Under the pieces are notes generated by a model. That model did not search any database, was not told the DNA's origin, and worked only from the letters and a program-made list of their open reading frames with translations. The position numbers and the translations under genes are program-made. Positions 1 to 7,156 of a DNA stretch of 39,487 nucleotides are shown here, piece after piece (the stretch's first letter is position 1; each line of letters begins with the position of its first letter). The stretch is from CAUSKK01 sp963532425. GTDB lineage: Bacteria; Pseudomonadota; Gammaproteobacteria; Cardiobacteriales; Cardiobacteriaceae. The stretch covers positions 1 to 39,487 of the forward strand of contig CAUSKK010000019.1 of the NCBI GenBank assembly GCA_963532425.1, written 5' to 3'.

Positions 1-876
1 CTTCAAAGCGAACCCCAAGCTCGCCAAAGTTTTGCCGCCGCCGGTCGGCACAGTCAAAGAAAACAAAGTGCAGTCGGTTTCGGCGGCGGAAAAACATTGC
101 TGCAAAATGGCGGCACGTTCCTGGTTTAAAGCGGAATTTTTATCTGCTTTTTCCTCAAGTTTTGCCATGTATTGCGCGTAGCGCCGGTGCAATTCCTGTA
201 AATCGGGAAATTTCGGCCGCAATCCAGCAGCCTGCGCGGCATTCGCATCGGCATAACCGTTCATAAAGGCTTCTGTGTCTAAAAAATCGGCATCGACCAG
301 GCAGGAAAAGAGAAAACGCAGCCAAATATGCAATTCTTCCAGCTTTGCTCCGTCCTGCCAAAACGCAAAAAAATCCCGCTTCAGATCATCATCTGATAGC
401 GGGAAAAAATCTTCGGGCAAGCCGCTTTCTACTAAACCAGATAAGGATGCTGCCAACTCTTCATCTGCCTGTTGCAGGCGATGTTGCAGGCTGCCCTTAT
501 CATACCAATCCGCTAAACCCGCATGGTGTCCTGCAATCAGATACGCCAGCAAATGTCCAAAGAATGGACTGAGACGTTTTACAGCATATTTGGCACCAGC
601 GGTGGAATGCGGAATTTTGTGTGGTTTGGAAGATTCCGTATCTTCCAAATGGGCTTTTTCTTTTTCAAAGCCGGATGCATTGCGGATATATTTCTGAAAA
701 ACCGCCTGAAATTTACCCAAATCGTGCAAAAGTCCCGCATATTCGGCAAATGCCGCCCCATGGCGGCCGGCAAAACACCGGGCAAGTTGCGCAACTTTTT
801 GCAGGTGATTTTTTAGTAGGTGCTCATGCCATTTTTGGGCTGAGTCCTGGCGGACATGGGCGTAGATTTTGGACAT
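1..876 (-). CDS. cas3: CRISPR-associated helicase/nuclease Cas3, type I-C-like (5' part, runs off the left edge)
   Basis: The first 292 codons are present, read from an ATG at 876 with a GGAG ribosome site six bases upstream; the rest lies outside the window. The protein starts with an HD nuclease domain: WHEHL near residue 17, LLHDLGKFQ near 50, GHHAGL near 125 and SCLVDADFLDTE near 210. It then enters the helicase domain at the Walker A segment PTGGGKTLASL near 280. HD followed by helicase, and these exact motif spellings, fit Cas3 of type I-C systems, which degrades DNA marked by Cascade during interference. The remaining cas genes and the array should lie to the left. The gene is clearly AT-richer than its neighbours, which suggests recent acquisition. 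The domain call is firm; the subtype is inferred from motif wording. Confidence 0.9.
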   Translation of the reverse strand, partial: MSKIYAHVRQDSAQKWHEHLLKNHLQKVAQLARCFAGRHGAAFAEYAGLLHDLGKFQAVFQKYIRNASGFEKEKAHLEDTESSKPHKIPHSTAGAKYAVKRLSPFFGHLLAYLIAGHHAGLADWYDKGSLQHRLQQADEELAASLSGLVESGLPEDFFPLSDDDLKRDFFAFWQDGAKLEELHIWLRFLFSCLVDADFLDTEAFMNGYADANAAQAAGLRPKFPDLQELHRRYAQYMAKLEEKADKNSALNQERAAILQQCFSAAETDCTLFSLTVPTGGGKTLASLGFALK

Positions 877-1004
877 TTATCGCTCCAGATAGATTAAAGG
901 GGAAAATTAAAAGCATGATTTATTTTCATCTCTTGCCTGTGTTGGTCCGGCCATAGTTAAGTTGCCAGAACCAACAGACCGTTGGTGCAACGTGAGGAAA
1001 AAAT

Positions 1005-1554
1005 ATGAAAAAAACCTTGCTTATTACCCTCTTGCTTGCGACTCTGGCCAGCGCCGCCGAGGCCGGCGTGAAAAAGGCCCCCGGGCCGTTCCGGCCAGGA
1101 AATCATTGATACCGCCCCCGCCGAGGCCTGGCTCACCCACTGCTACGGTGCCCTGGGCGTGGGCCGCAACAACCCGCCGGACAACGGCAACGGCAGCGAA
1201 CTCTACGTGGTCATCGGCCAATCGCCGCGCTATCTGGACCGCAACATCGCCCTGGTGGGCCGGGTCATTTACGGCGCCGGCGTGCTCAGTTCCCTGCCGC
1301 GCGGCAGCAACAATAACGCCGGCTATGCGGGCTACTACAACAGCCCGGACGAATTTACGCCGGTACAGAGCGTTCGCCTCGGCAGCGAGGTGCCCGAGGG
1401 CGAACGGCTACCGTTGCAGGTTATGAAGACCGACAGCCCGGCCTTCGCCGAACTGGTGGAATCGCGGCGCAACCGCAGAGGCGACTGGTTCAAACGCCAG
1501 GCCAACTACACGGACCTTTGCAATATCGACATTCCCAGCCGGCTGCAGCAATAG
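1005..1554 (+). pseudogene. decayed secreted peptidylprolyl isomerase (cyclophilin family), internal deletion and frameshift
   Basis: An ATG at 1005 with GAGG upstream opens a 34-codon frame that is a clean signal peptide (MKKTLLITLLLATLASAAEA) and stops at 1107-1109. From about 1095 another frame continues to the TAG at 1552-1554 and reads as the C-terminal part of the periplasmic cyclophilin family. Recognisable segments are WLTHCYGALGVGR, ELYVVIGQSPRYLDRNIALVG, and the tail YTDLCNIDIPSRLQQ. Intact members carry well over 100 further residues between the signal peptide and the HCYG segment, and these are absent here. The simplest reading is an internal deletion that also broke the frame. 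A GTG at 1159 could start a 131-residue fragment, but it would lack both export signal and half the fold. Confidence 0.75.
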
Positions 1555-1564
1555 CCCCGCCCCC

Positions 1565-1586
1565 AGCCCACTTCGGTGGGCTTTTC
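1565..1586 (+). terminator. intrinsic terminator after the cyclophilin remnant
   Basis: AGCCCAC, a TTCG loop and GTGGGCT form a 7-base-pair stem that runs into TTTTCT. It lies ten bases after the stop of the broken cyclophilin and just before the first palindrome array. Confidence 0.75.
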
Positions 1587-1596
1587 TGTGCCCAGC

Positions 1597-1998
1597 GAAG
1601 CGCTTCGGTTTTATGGGGCGCTCGCAAGACAAGTATGCTTCCAGTACGAAGCGCTTCCCTTGGGCAGCGGTGGAAAGGGTCCTTCCAGACCGAAGCGCTT
1701 CGGTTTTCCTGGCTTTCGGGAACGAAGCGCTCCCCCTGTCCATAAATAATTGCCCCGTTCCGGCTAGTTCTAATCCAGCTAACCGAAGCGCTTCGTTGGG
1801 AATCTGATTGCTCAGCCGGAAGCGCTCCCCTTTGGCTGGAACGTCGAGGCGCTTCCCTCCAACCGAGCCCGGGGAACGAAGCGCTCCCCCATTTAGGTTC
1901 GAGGTTCGGGGTGTGGTGATAGCTCCGCGCTTCTCGCCCAACACTAGGTTCAGAGCGAAGCGCTTCGAGTTGGAAAGCCGCTAAGACCGAAGCGCTTC
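1597..1998. repeat. palindrome array 1 (GAAGCGCTTC)
   Basis: The 489 bases between the cyclophilin remnant and the EamA gene hold no convincing gene. They contain exact GAAGCGCTTC copies starting at 1597, 1648, 1692, 1785, 1957 and 1989, plus one-mismatch forms at 1724, 1819, 1846 and 1878. Steps between neighbours are 51, 44, 32, 61, 34, 27, 32, 79 and 32, the same step classes as in the larger arrays. Long open frames on both strands here are a by-product, because the palindrome has no stop in any frame. Confidence 0.9.
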
Positions 1999-2043
1999 CC
2001 TCCCCGGCCCGGCTCGGCCACAATAGTTCCTTTTGGAGGTCCC

Positions 2044-2919
2044 ATGTCTGAACGTCCCGCCGCCCACGCGGCGCCGCTGCTGGTTTTCGGCAGCGCCCTC
2101 TTCGGCCTCGGCAGTCTGATTGTGAAATTCGTGGCCGTCGGTTCCTACGCCATCGCCTTCTGGCGGCTGGCGGTGGCGGCGGTGCTGTTCCTGATTTTGG
2201 CCCGGGCCCTGGGCCACCCCTTCCCCCGGGCGCCCAAGGCCATCGGCTTTGCCCTGCTGGCCGGCGTCTTCCTCGCCTTTGATTTGGCCCTCTGGCACGA
2301 GAGCATCCACGCCGTTGGCCCCGGCATTTCCACGCTACTCAACAGCCTGCAAATCTTCTTCCTCACCGCCATCGGCTTCTTCTACTACGGCGAACGGCCG
2401 CGCCGGCTCCAGCTGATTAGCCTGCTGCTGGCGGTGCTGGGGGTGGGCCTGATTAGCAGTCCGGAGCTCGGCCAGAACCAGCGGGCCCCCTGGGGCATCG
2501 TCAGCGGCATCGCCTCGGGGGCGCTGCTGGCCCTGTCGATGCTGTCCATCCGCAAAACCCACCAGACCGAGAAGACTTCCCTGTTCCCGCTGATGATGCT
2601 GCTCAGCTGCGGCGGCGCCCTCGCCCTGATTGGCCCGGCCCTGTATTTCAACGGCGAAGCGCTCTACCCGCGCACGGCCCGGGACATCGGCCTGGTGCTG
2701 ATTTACGGCGCGGTGATGCAGTGCGTGGCCTGGGGCCTGATTGCCTATGCGGTGCCGCTGCTGCCGCTGACCCTCACCGGCCTGCTGCTGCTGTCCGAGC
2801 CGGTGGCGGCGCTGCTGCTGGACTATTTTTATCTGCACAAGCCCATCAACGGCCTGCAGTGGGGCGGCGCCGGCCTCACCCTCGCGGCCATCTATCTGGG
2901 CTCGGGCACCAAACGCTAA
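2044..2919 (+). CDS. EamA/DMT-family transporter
   Basis: A 291-residue integral membrane protein with about ten hydrophobic segments arranged as two EamA repeats, the normal size and plan of drug/metabolite transporters. The first repeat spans roughly residues 10-135 (PLLVFGSALFGLGSLIVK onward) and the second roughly 148-285, ending with the typical LLLLSEPVAALLLDY segment. The family moves small metabolites or toxic compounds across the inner membrane; the substrate cannot be told from sequence. The start is fixed by GGAGG at 2035-2039. The next gene, for glutaredoxin 2, begins 23 bases after the stop with its own good ribosome site, so the two are probably co-transcribed. Confidence 0.9.
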   Translation: MSERPAAHAAPLLVFGSALFGLGSLIVKFVAVGSYAIAFWRLAVAAVLFLILARALGHPFPRAPKAIGFALLAGVFLAFDLALWHESIHAVGPGISTLLNSLQIFFLTAIGFFYYGERPRRLQLISLLLAVLGVGLISSPELGQNQRAPWGIVSGIASGALLALSMLSIRKTHQTEKTSLFPLMMLLSCGGALALIGPALYFNGEALYPRTARDIGLVLIYGAVMQCVAWGLIAYAVPLLPLTLTGLLLLSEPVAALLLDYFYLHKPINGLQWGGAGLTLAAIYLGSGTKR

Positions 2920-2942
2920 CCCTTTAATTTGAGGAGATTTTT

Positions 2943-3581
2943 ATGAAGCTCTACTACTACGACCACTGCCCCTTCTGCCAGCGCGTCCGCCTGGCCGCCC
3001 ATCTGCTCGGCCTGACGCTGGAGGAAATTCCGCTGGCCAACGACGACGAGGCCACGCCCATCGGCCTGATTGGTCAGAAGGTCGTGCCCATTCTCGTGCG
3101 CGACGACGGCAGCGCCCGGGGTGAAAGTCTGGACATCGTCCGCGAACTCGGCGGGGAGCGCTTCGCCGGCGAACCCCGGCCCGAGGTGCTCGACTGGCTG
3201 AAAACGACGGCGCCCCTTATTAATAGGCTGGTGATGCCGCGCGATGTGGAACTGGGCCTGCCGGAATTCGCCACAGCCAGCGCCCGGGCCTATTTCACCG
3301 CCAAGAAAACCGAGCTCATCGGTATGGACTTCGCCAGCGCCCGGGCCCGGACGCCGGAATTCCTCGCCGAACTACGGCCGCTGCTGGAACAGGCCGAAGG
3401 GCTGCTCCGGGGCGACTTTGCCGCCGGGGCGACGCCGGGTCTCGATGACATCGTCCTGTTCCCGCCGCTGCGCAATCTCAGCTGCGTCAAGGATTTGGTC
3501 TATCCGCCCCGGCTGGGGGCCTATGTGGAACGGCTGGCCAGCCTCGGCCGTATCGACCTCTACCGCGACCGGGCCTGCTAA
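2943..3581 (+). CDS. grxB: glutaredoxin 2 (GrxB family)
   Basis: 212 residues, close to the 215 of E. coli GrxB. The N-terminal thioredoxin-fold domain carries the redox motif Cys-Pro-Phe-Cys at residues 9-12 and the glutathione-binding VVPIL and GESLDIV segments at about 48-63. The C-terminal half is helical, as in the glutathione-transferase-like Glutaredoxin2_C domain. It should reduce protein disulfides and mixed glutathione disulfides in the cytoplasm. GAGGAG precedes the ATG. The stop codon is followed directly, with no gap, by the GTG start of the cysteine desulfurase gene. That suggests coupled translation and a link between thiol redox control and sulfur mobilisation. Confidence 0.93.
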   Translation: MKLYYYDHCPFCQRVRLAAHLLGLTLEEIPLANDDEATPIGLIGQKVVPILVRDDGSARGESLDIVRELGGERFAGEPRPEVLDWLKTTAPLINRLVMPRDVELGLPEFATASARAYFTAKKTELIGMDFASARARTPEFLAELRPLLEQAEGLLRGDFAAGATPGLDDIVLFPPLRNLSCVKDLVYPPRLGAYVERLASLGRIDLYRDRAC

Positions 3582-4685
3582 GTGGCCTACGCCTACTTCG
3601 ACTACAGCGCCACCACGCCGCTCGACCCCCGGGTGCGGGCGGTGCTGTTGGAGGGTCTCGACCATTTCCACAACGCCGGCGCCAGCTACGGCCCGGCCCT
3701 GGAACGGCGAGCGGCCCTGCAGACGGCCCGGGAGCGCTTCGCCGCCAGCATCCACGCCGACCCGCGCGAAATCGTCTTCACCAGCGGCGCCACCGAGGCC
3801 AATAATCTGGCCCTGAAGGGCGCCGTCGGCCACCACGAGGCCAGGCGGCCCCGGATTATCACCCTGCAAACCGAACACAAGGCCGTCCTCGACCCGGTGG
3901 GCGTCCTCACCAAACAGGGCGTGGCCACGGAATTTCTGCCGGTGGCCGGCGATGGACGGCTGGATTTGAACCGGCTGGCCGAAGCGCTTCGGGCGGCGCC
4001 AACGACCCTGGTCAGCGTCATGGCCGTGAACAATGAAACCGGCGTCCTCCAGGACATTCCCGCCATTGCCGCGCTGGTGCACGAGCACGGCGCCAAGCTC
4101 CACGTGGACGGCGTGCAGGCCCTGGGCAAAATGCCGGTGGACGTGGGCGCCTGGAATGCGGACATGGTCAGCTTCTCCGCCCATAAGATTTACGGGCCGG
4201 CGGGCATTGGCGCCCTCTGGGTGCGGCGGCTGCCGAAGATGCGCCTGCAGGCCCAGCAGCAGGGCGGCGGCCAGGAACGCGGCCTGCGCTCGGGCACGGC
4301 GCCGGTGGCGTTGATTCAGGCCCTGGCCGAGGCGGCGGCCCTGGCGACGGCGGAACTGGCCGAGCGGACGGCCCGGGTAACGGCGCTAAATCAGCGGCTG
4401 CGGGCCCAGCTGCCGCTAAGCATTCGCCCCAATGTGGACGGCCACAAAATCCCCCATATCGAAAACATTGCGCTTAGAATAGGCGCAGCCAAGGCCCTGG
4501 CCCTGGCTGACCGGGCCCGGCTGGCCCTGTCCGCAGGTTCGGCCTGCCAGAGTGGGGGCGAAGGTTCCCACGTGCTCCAGGCGATGAATCTGCCCAGTGC
4601 CGCCAGCAGTCTGCGGATTAGCCTTTCCCATCTGACCCGCGATGACGAGCTGGAACAGCTGCTGGCCTTCTTGCACCATCTATAG
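3582..4685 (+). CDS. cysteine desulfurase (NifS/IscS-like aminotransferase class V)
   Basis: 367 residues of the PLP-dependent class V fold. Visible landmarks are the N-terminal YFDYSATTPLD, the SGATEANNLALKG cofactor-binding segment, QTEHKAVLDP, the Schiff-base lysine in SFSAHKIYGP near residue 202, and the sulfur-accepting cysteine in SAGSACQSG near residue 321. It removes sulfur from cysteine as enzyme-bound persulfide for Fe-S clusters, thiolated tRNA or cofactors. No scaffold gene (iscU, sufE) is beside it, so the acceptor is unknown and it looks like an accessory desulfurase rather than the housekeeping IscS. The GTG start abuts the grxB stop and no ribosome site is obvious, so translation is probably coupled. 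One exact GAAGCGCTTC lies inside the gene at 3981. Confidence 0.9.
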   Translation: MAYAYFDYSATTPLDPRVRAVLLEGLDHFHNAGASYGPALERRAALQTARERFAASIHADPREIVFTSGATEANNLALKGAVGHHEARRPRIITLQTEHKAVLDPVGVLTKQGVATEFLPVAGDGRLDLNRLAEALRAAPTTLVSVMAVNNETGVLQDIPAIAALVHEHGAKLHVDGVQALGKMPVDVGAWNADMVSFSAHKIYGPAGIGALWVRRLPKMRLQAQQQGGGQERGLRSGTAPVALIQALAEAAALATAELAERTARVTALNQRLRAQLPLSIRPNVDGHKIPHIENIALRIGAAKALALADRARLALSAGSACQSGGEGSHVLQAMNLPSAASSLRISLSHLTRDDELEQLLAFLHHL

Positions 4686-4709
4686 AAACCATTTAGAGGA
4701 AAAACGTTT

Positions 4710-5354
4710 ATGAAAAAAATTGCCGTAACTTTGACCATGGCGCTGCTGCTGAATGGCTGTCAGGGCGACCCCAACACCACCATGGCCCTGACCACCCTTG
4801 GCGGCGCGGCCCTGGGCGGCGTGGCCGGCCACCAAATCAACGATGACAACGGTCGCTATGTGGGCGCGGCCCTGGGCGCACTGGCCGGCGCGGCCGTGGC
4901 CAACTACATGAACAACCAGCAGGCCCAGCTGCAGCAGCAGGTGCAGCAGGCCGGCATTCAGGTGAACCGCATCGACGACAGCACCATTCAGCTGAATATC
5001 CAGAGCGAAATCCTCTTCGACAACAACCAGTCCACCATCAAGCCGAACTTCTATCCAACGCTGGATAACATCGCCCAGACGCTGAACCAGTACCCGGAAA
5101 CCATCGTGCACATCTACGGTTTCACCGATGGCATCGGCACCGAATCCCACAACCAGCAGCTGTCCGAACGCCGCGCCCAGAGCACGGCCAGCTATCTGAC
5201 CAGCCGGGGCGTTATGGGTAACCGCTTCATCACCCGGGGCCTGGGCGAACGCTATGCCACCGCCGAGCGTAATCCCGGCGACCGGCGGGTGGAAATCTAC
5301 ATTCGCGCCATTGACCAAAACAACCCGCAGGCTGCCTATACACCGGTTTACTAA
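4710..5354 (+). CDS. OmpA-family outer-membrane lipoprotein (glycine-zipper plus OmpA C-terminal domain)
   Basis: 214 residues. A signal peptide ends in the lipobox LNGC, with the acylated cysteine at position 17. Residues about 28-66 form a glycine/alanine-rich zipper that would sit in the membrane, and residues about 90-200 are an OmpA-like peptidoglycan-binding domain (ILFDNNQSTI, YGFTDGIGTESHNQQLSERRA, GERYATAERNPGDRRVEI). The likely role is tethering the outer membrane to peptidoglycan, as in the YiaD/Pal group. GAGG stands before the ATG. The oddity is downstream: its final coding stretch IDQNNPQAAYTPVY plus stop is repeated three more times after the gene (see the repeat at 5304-5641). 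Confidence 0.9.
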   Translation: MKKIAVTLTMALLLNGCQGDPNTTMALTTLGGAALGGVAGHQINDDNGRYVGAALGALAGAAVANYMNNQQAQLQQQVQQAGIQVNRIDDSTIQLNIQSEILFDNNQSTIKPNFYPTLDNIAQTLNQYPETIVHIYGFTDGIGTESHNQQLSERRAQSTASYLTSRGVMGNRFITRGLGERYATAERNPGDRRVEIYIRAIDQNNPQAAYTPVY

Positions 5355-5641
5355 TAAGTTGCTCTGTGGGAGGCGCGCTCTGGCGAGTCGCGCCATCGAC
5401 CAGAACAATCCTCAAGCGGCTTACACTCCGGTCTATTGAGCATAGTTTTGTGGGAGGCGCGCTCTGACGAGTCGCGCCATTGACCAAAATAATCCGCAGG
5501 CTGCCTATACGCCGGTTTACTAATAAGTTGCTCTGTGGGAGGCGCGCTCTGGCGAGTCGCGCCATTGACCAGAACAATCCACAGGCGGCTTACACTCCGG
5601 TCTACTGAGCGTAGTTTTGTGGGAGGCACGCCCGGACGAGT
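5304..5641 (+). repeat. two-level tandem repeat of the OmpA-lipoprotein 3' coding end with REP-like hairpins
   Basis: Four units begin at 5304 (inside the gene), 5389, 5473 and 5558, with periods of 85, 84 and 85. Each contains CGCGCC, codons for IDQNNPQAAYTPVY, a stop, and a hairpin with GGCGCG and CGCGCC arms preceded by GTGGGAG. Units 1 and 3 are one subtype (TAA stop), units 2 and 4 another (TGA stop), so a 169-base double unit is itself duplicated. Across the four copies all differences within the 14 codons and stop are synonymous. The hairpin resembles the TGTGGGAG-headed REP elements known from pseudomonads. The last unit ends in a degenerate arm at about 5642. Confidence 0.95.
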
Positions 5642-5661
5642 CGCCCCCAAAACCCTTCCAA

Positions 5662-5688
5662 CGCTGGCCCTCGGGCCGGCGTTTTTTT
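5662..5688 (+). terminator. intrinsic terminator downstream of the OmpA-lipoprotein repeats
   Basis: CGCTGGCCC, a two-base loop region and GGGCCGGCG form a 9-base stem with one wobble pair, followed by seven T. It lies after all four repeat units, so the transcript of the lipoprotein gene should include them. Confidence 0.8.
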
Positions 5689-5707
5689 ATGCCCGCCGGG
5701 CCGGGGC

Positions 5708-6826
5708 GAAGCGCTTCGGATTGATGGATAAGACCGAAGCGCTTCCTCGGAACGAAGCGCTTCTTCTCTTCCAGCGGCGGGCTAATAAACCTTCCGGCTG
5801 GAACCGAAGCGCTTCGGCCCCGGCCCCGGCCTCTGACGACTCGGGTTATTTTTCAGAGAAGCGCTTCAAATTGATGGGCAGGTTAGAAGTATTTCCCCAG
5901 AACGAAGCGCTTCTTCTCTTTCAACGGCGGACTAATAAACCTTCCGGCTGGAAGGCTGAAACCGGAGCGCTTCGGCTTGAGAAGCCTTGGTTTAGAACGA
6001 AGCACTTCAGCCTTGACGGGCTGGGGTTTAAAAAACAAAGAAGGGGAAGCGCTTCGGACTATTGGCCCAGCCCGAAGCGCTTCCAGCTTTCCCAGTATTT
6101 AGGAATGAAGCGCTTCGGCCGAAACGAGCCGGGGTGGAATTCCTCAAGATAAAGAAACAAAAGAAAGGGGAGCGCTTCGCCCGACCCAGCTACTGGCAAC
6201 GAAGCGCTTCGGACGGACGACCGAGATAGAAGCGCTTCCCTTTGAAAAGACTATTTCTAGTGAAGCGCTTTAGGGGATAGCCCAGCGGGAAGCGCTTTCC
6301 TCTTCCCTGCTCTAGGAGTCGAAGCGCTTCGATTGGGAAATCTGGAAGGGAGCGCTTCGGGCTGCTAAGTCTTTTCCAGCGAAGCGCTTCGGATTGATGG
6401 GTAAGGCCGAAGCGCTTCCTAACCATCAAATCTCCGGCGTGCTCCTCCGCTTTCAACGGCCGGGCAATAAACCTTCCAGCTGGAACCGAAGCGCTTCGGG
6501 CTAATAACCCAACGGGAAGCGCTTCACCGGCGCCGGGCTCCTGATGACGAAGCGCTTCCCCCGGCGAGCCAGCGAATAAATCCTTCGACTAAAACCGAAG
6601 CGCTTCGGTCTGGAAAGCCCTGTTTGGAAAGAAGCGCTTCGCCCGACCCAGCTACTGGCAACGAAGCGCTTCGGACGGACGAACGAGATAGAAGCGCTTC
6701 CCTTTGAAAAGACTATTTCCAGCAAAGCGCTTCGGGGGATAGCCCAGCGGGGAGCGCTTCGCTTGGCTTGGCCACGGGCAACGAAGCGCTTCGGTTTGAT
6801 GAACAAGCCCAGGTCCGAAGCGCTTC
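5708..6826. repeat. palindrome array 2 (GAAGCGCTTC), about 1.1 kb
   Basis: There is no convincing gene between 5689 and 6837. Exact copies start at 5708, 5736, 5754, 5806, 5858, 5904, 6046, 6074, 6107, 6201, 6229, 6321, 6381, 6409, 6488, 6516, 6549, 6597, 6631, 6663, 6691, 6783 and 6817. Near copies lie at 5964, 5998, 6169, 6262, 6289, 6349, 6724 and 6751. From 6169 to 6409 the steps alternate 32, 28, 33, 27, 32, 28, 32, 28. A phrase TAATAAACCTTCCGGCTGG or a close variant recurs near 5783, 5931 and 6465; the third form contains the perfect palindrome TTCCAGCTGGAA. A block of about 130 bases at 6169 recurs at 6631. Confidence 0.95.
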
Positions 6827-6837
6827 CCCCGCCCGCC

Positions 6838-6865
6838 AAAAAAAAGCCGGAGCAAAAGCCCCGGC
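6838..6865 (-). terminator. intrinsic terminator for the small minus-strand gene remnant
   Basis: Read on the minus strand, GCCGGGGC, a TTTT loop and GCTCCGGC form an 8-base stem with one wobble pair, followed by eight T. It ends transcription just after the stop at 6887. Confidence 0.8.
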
Positions 6866-6886
6866 CCAAACCGCATTCAAGAGTCG

Positions 6887-7089
6887 CTAATTAACGGTGC
6901 ATTGGAAGGTGCGTTCCAGCTTCCAGAGTTTGCAGACGCCGAAAAATTCGTCGTATTTTTTGCAGCTTTTGCGCTTTTTTTTCAGTAATTCGGCGTTTTT
7001 ATAGTCGCTAAAGGCTCGGCAGGGCTAGGCAGCTCGATATGGCCATCTAGAAAGACCAGCAGGCCGGCCAAAACGGGGATTTTCCGCAT
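6887..7089 (-). pseudogene. small frameshifted gene, cysteine- and lysine-rich product
   Basis: On the minus strand an ATG at 7089 follows an AAGGAAAA ribosome site and begins with a hydrophobic leader, MRKIPVLAGLLVFL, but this frame stops after 35 codons. A second frame takes over and runs to a TAG at 6887-6889, reading CRAFSDYKNAELLKKK, then KSCKKYDEFFGVC and LERTFQCTVN. The leader, the even spacing of cysteines and the terminator directly after the second stop indicate one small exported or lipid-anchored protein of about 65 residues, now split by a frameshift. The total length (203 bases) is not a multiple of three. I do not recognise the family. A sequencing error in one of the A or T runs cannot be excluded. 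Confidence 0.5.
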
Positions 7090-7156
7090 AGATTTTCCTT
7101 TTTTTGTTGTTGATGGTCGGCCCGACCTAATGACCGGACCGGGGAAGCGCTTCGGC

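Noticed and set aside
1408..2023. Minus-strand open frames of nearly 180 codons over array 1
   Set aside because: Repeat-driven frames that also overlap the cyclophilin remnant in antisense.
5535..6480. Long open frames across palindrome array 2, with products full of KRF, EAL and SAS
   Set aside because: GAAGCGCTTC has no stop in any frame, so arrays create open frames on both strands. The predicted proteins are only translated repeats, without ribosome sites or conserved composition.
5708..6826. CRISPR array
   Set aside because: The repeat is only 10 bases, spacers are 8-23 bases and themselves partly repeated, and the unit also occurs singly inside genes. A CRISPR has repeats above 20 bases and unique spacers of about 30-40.
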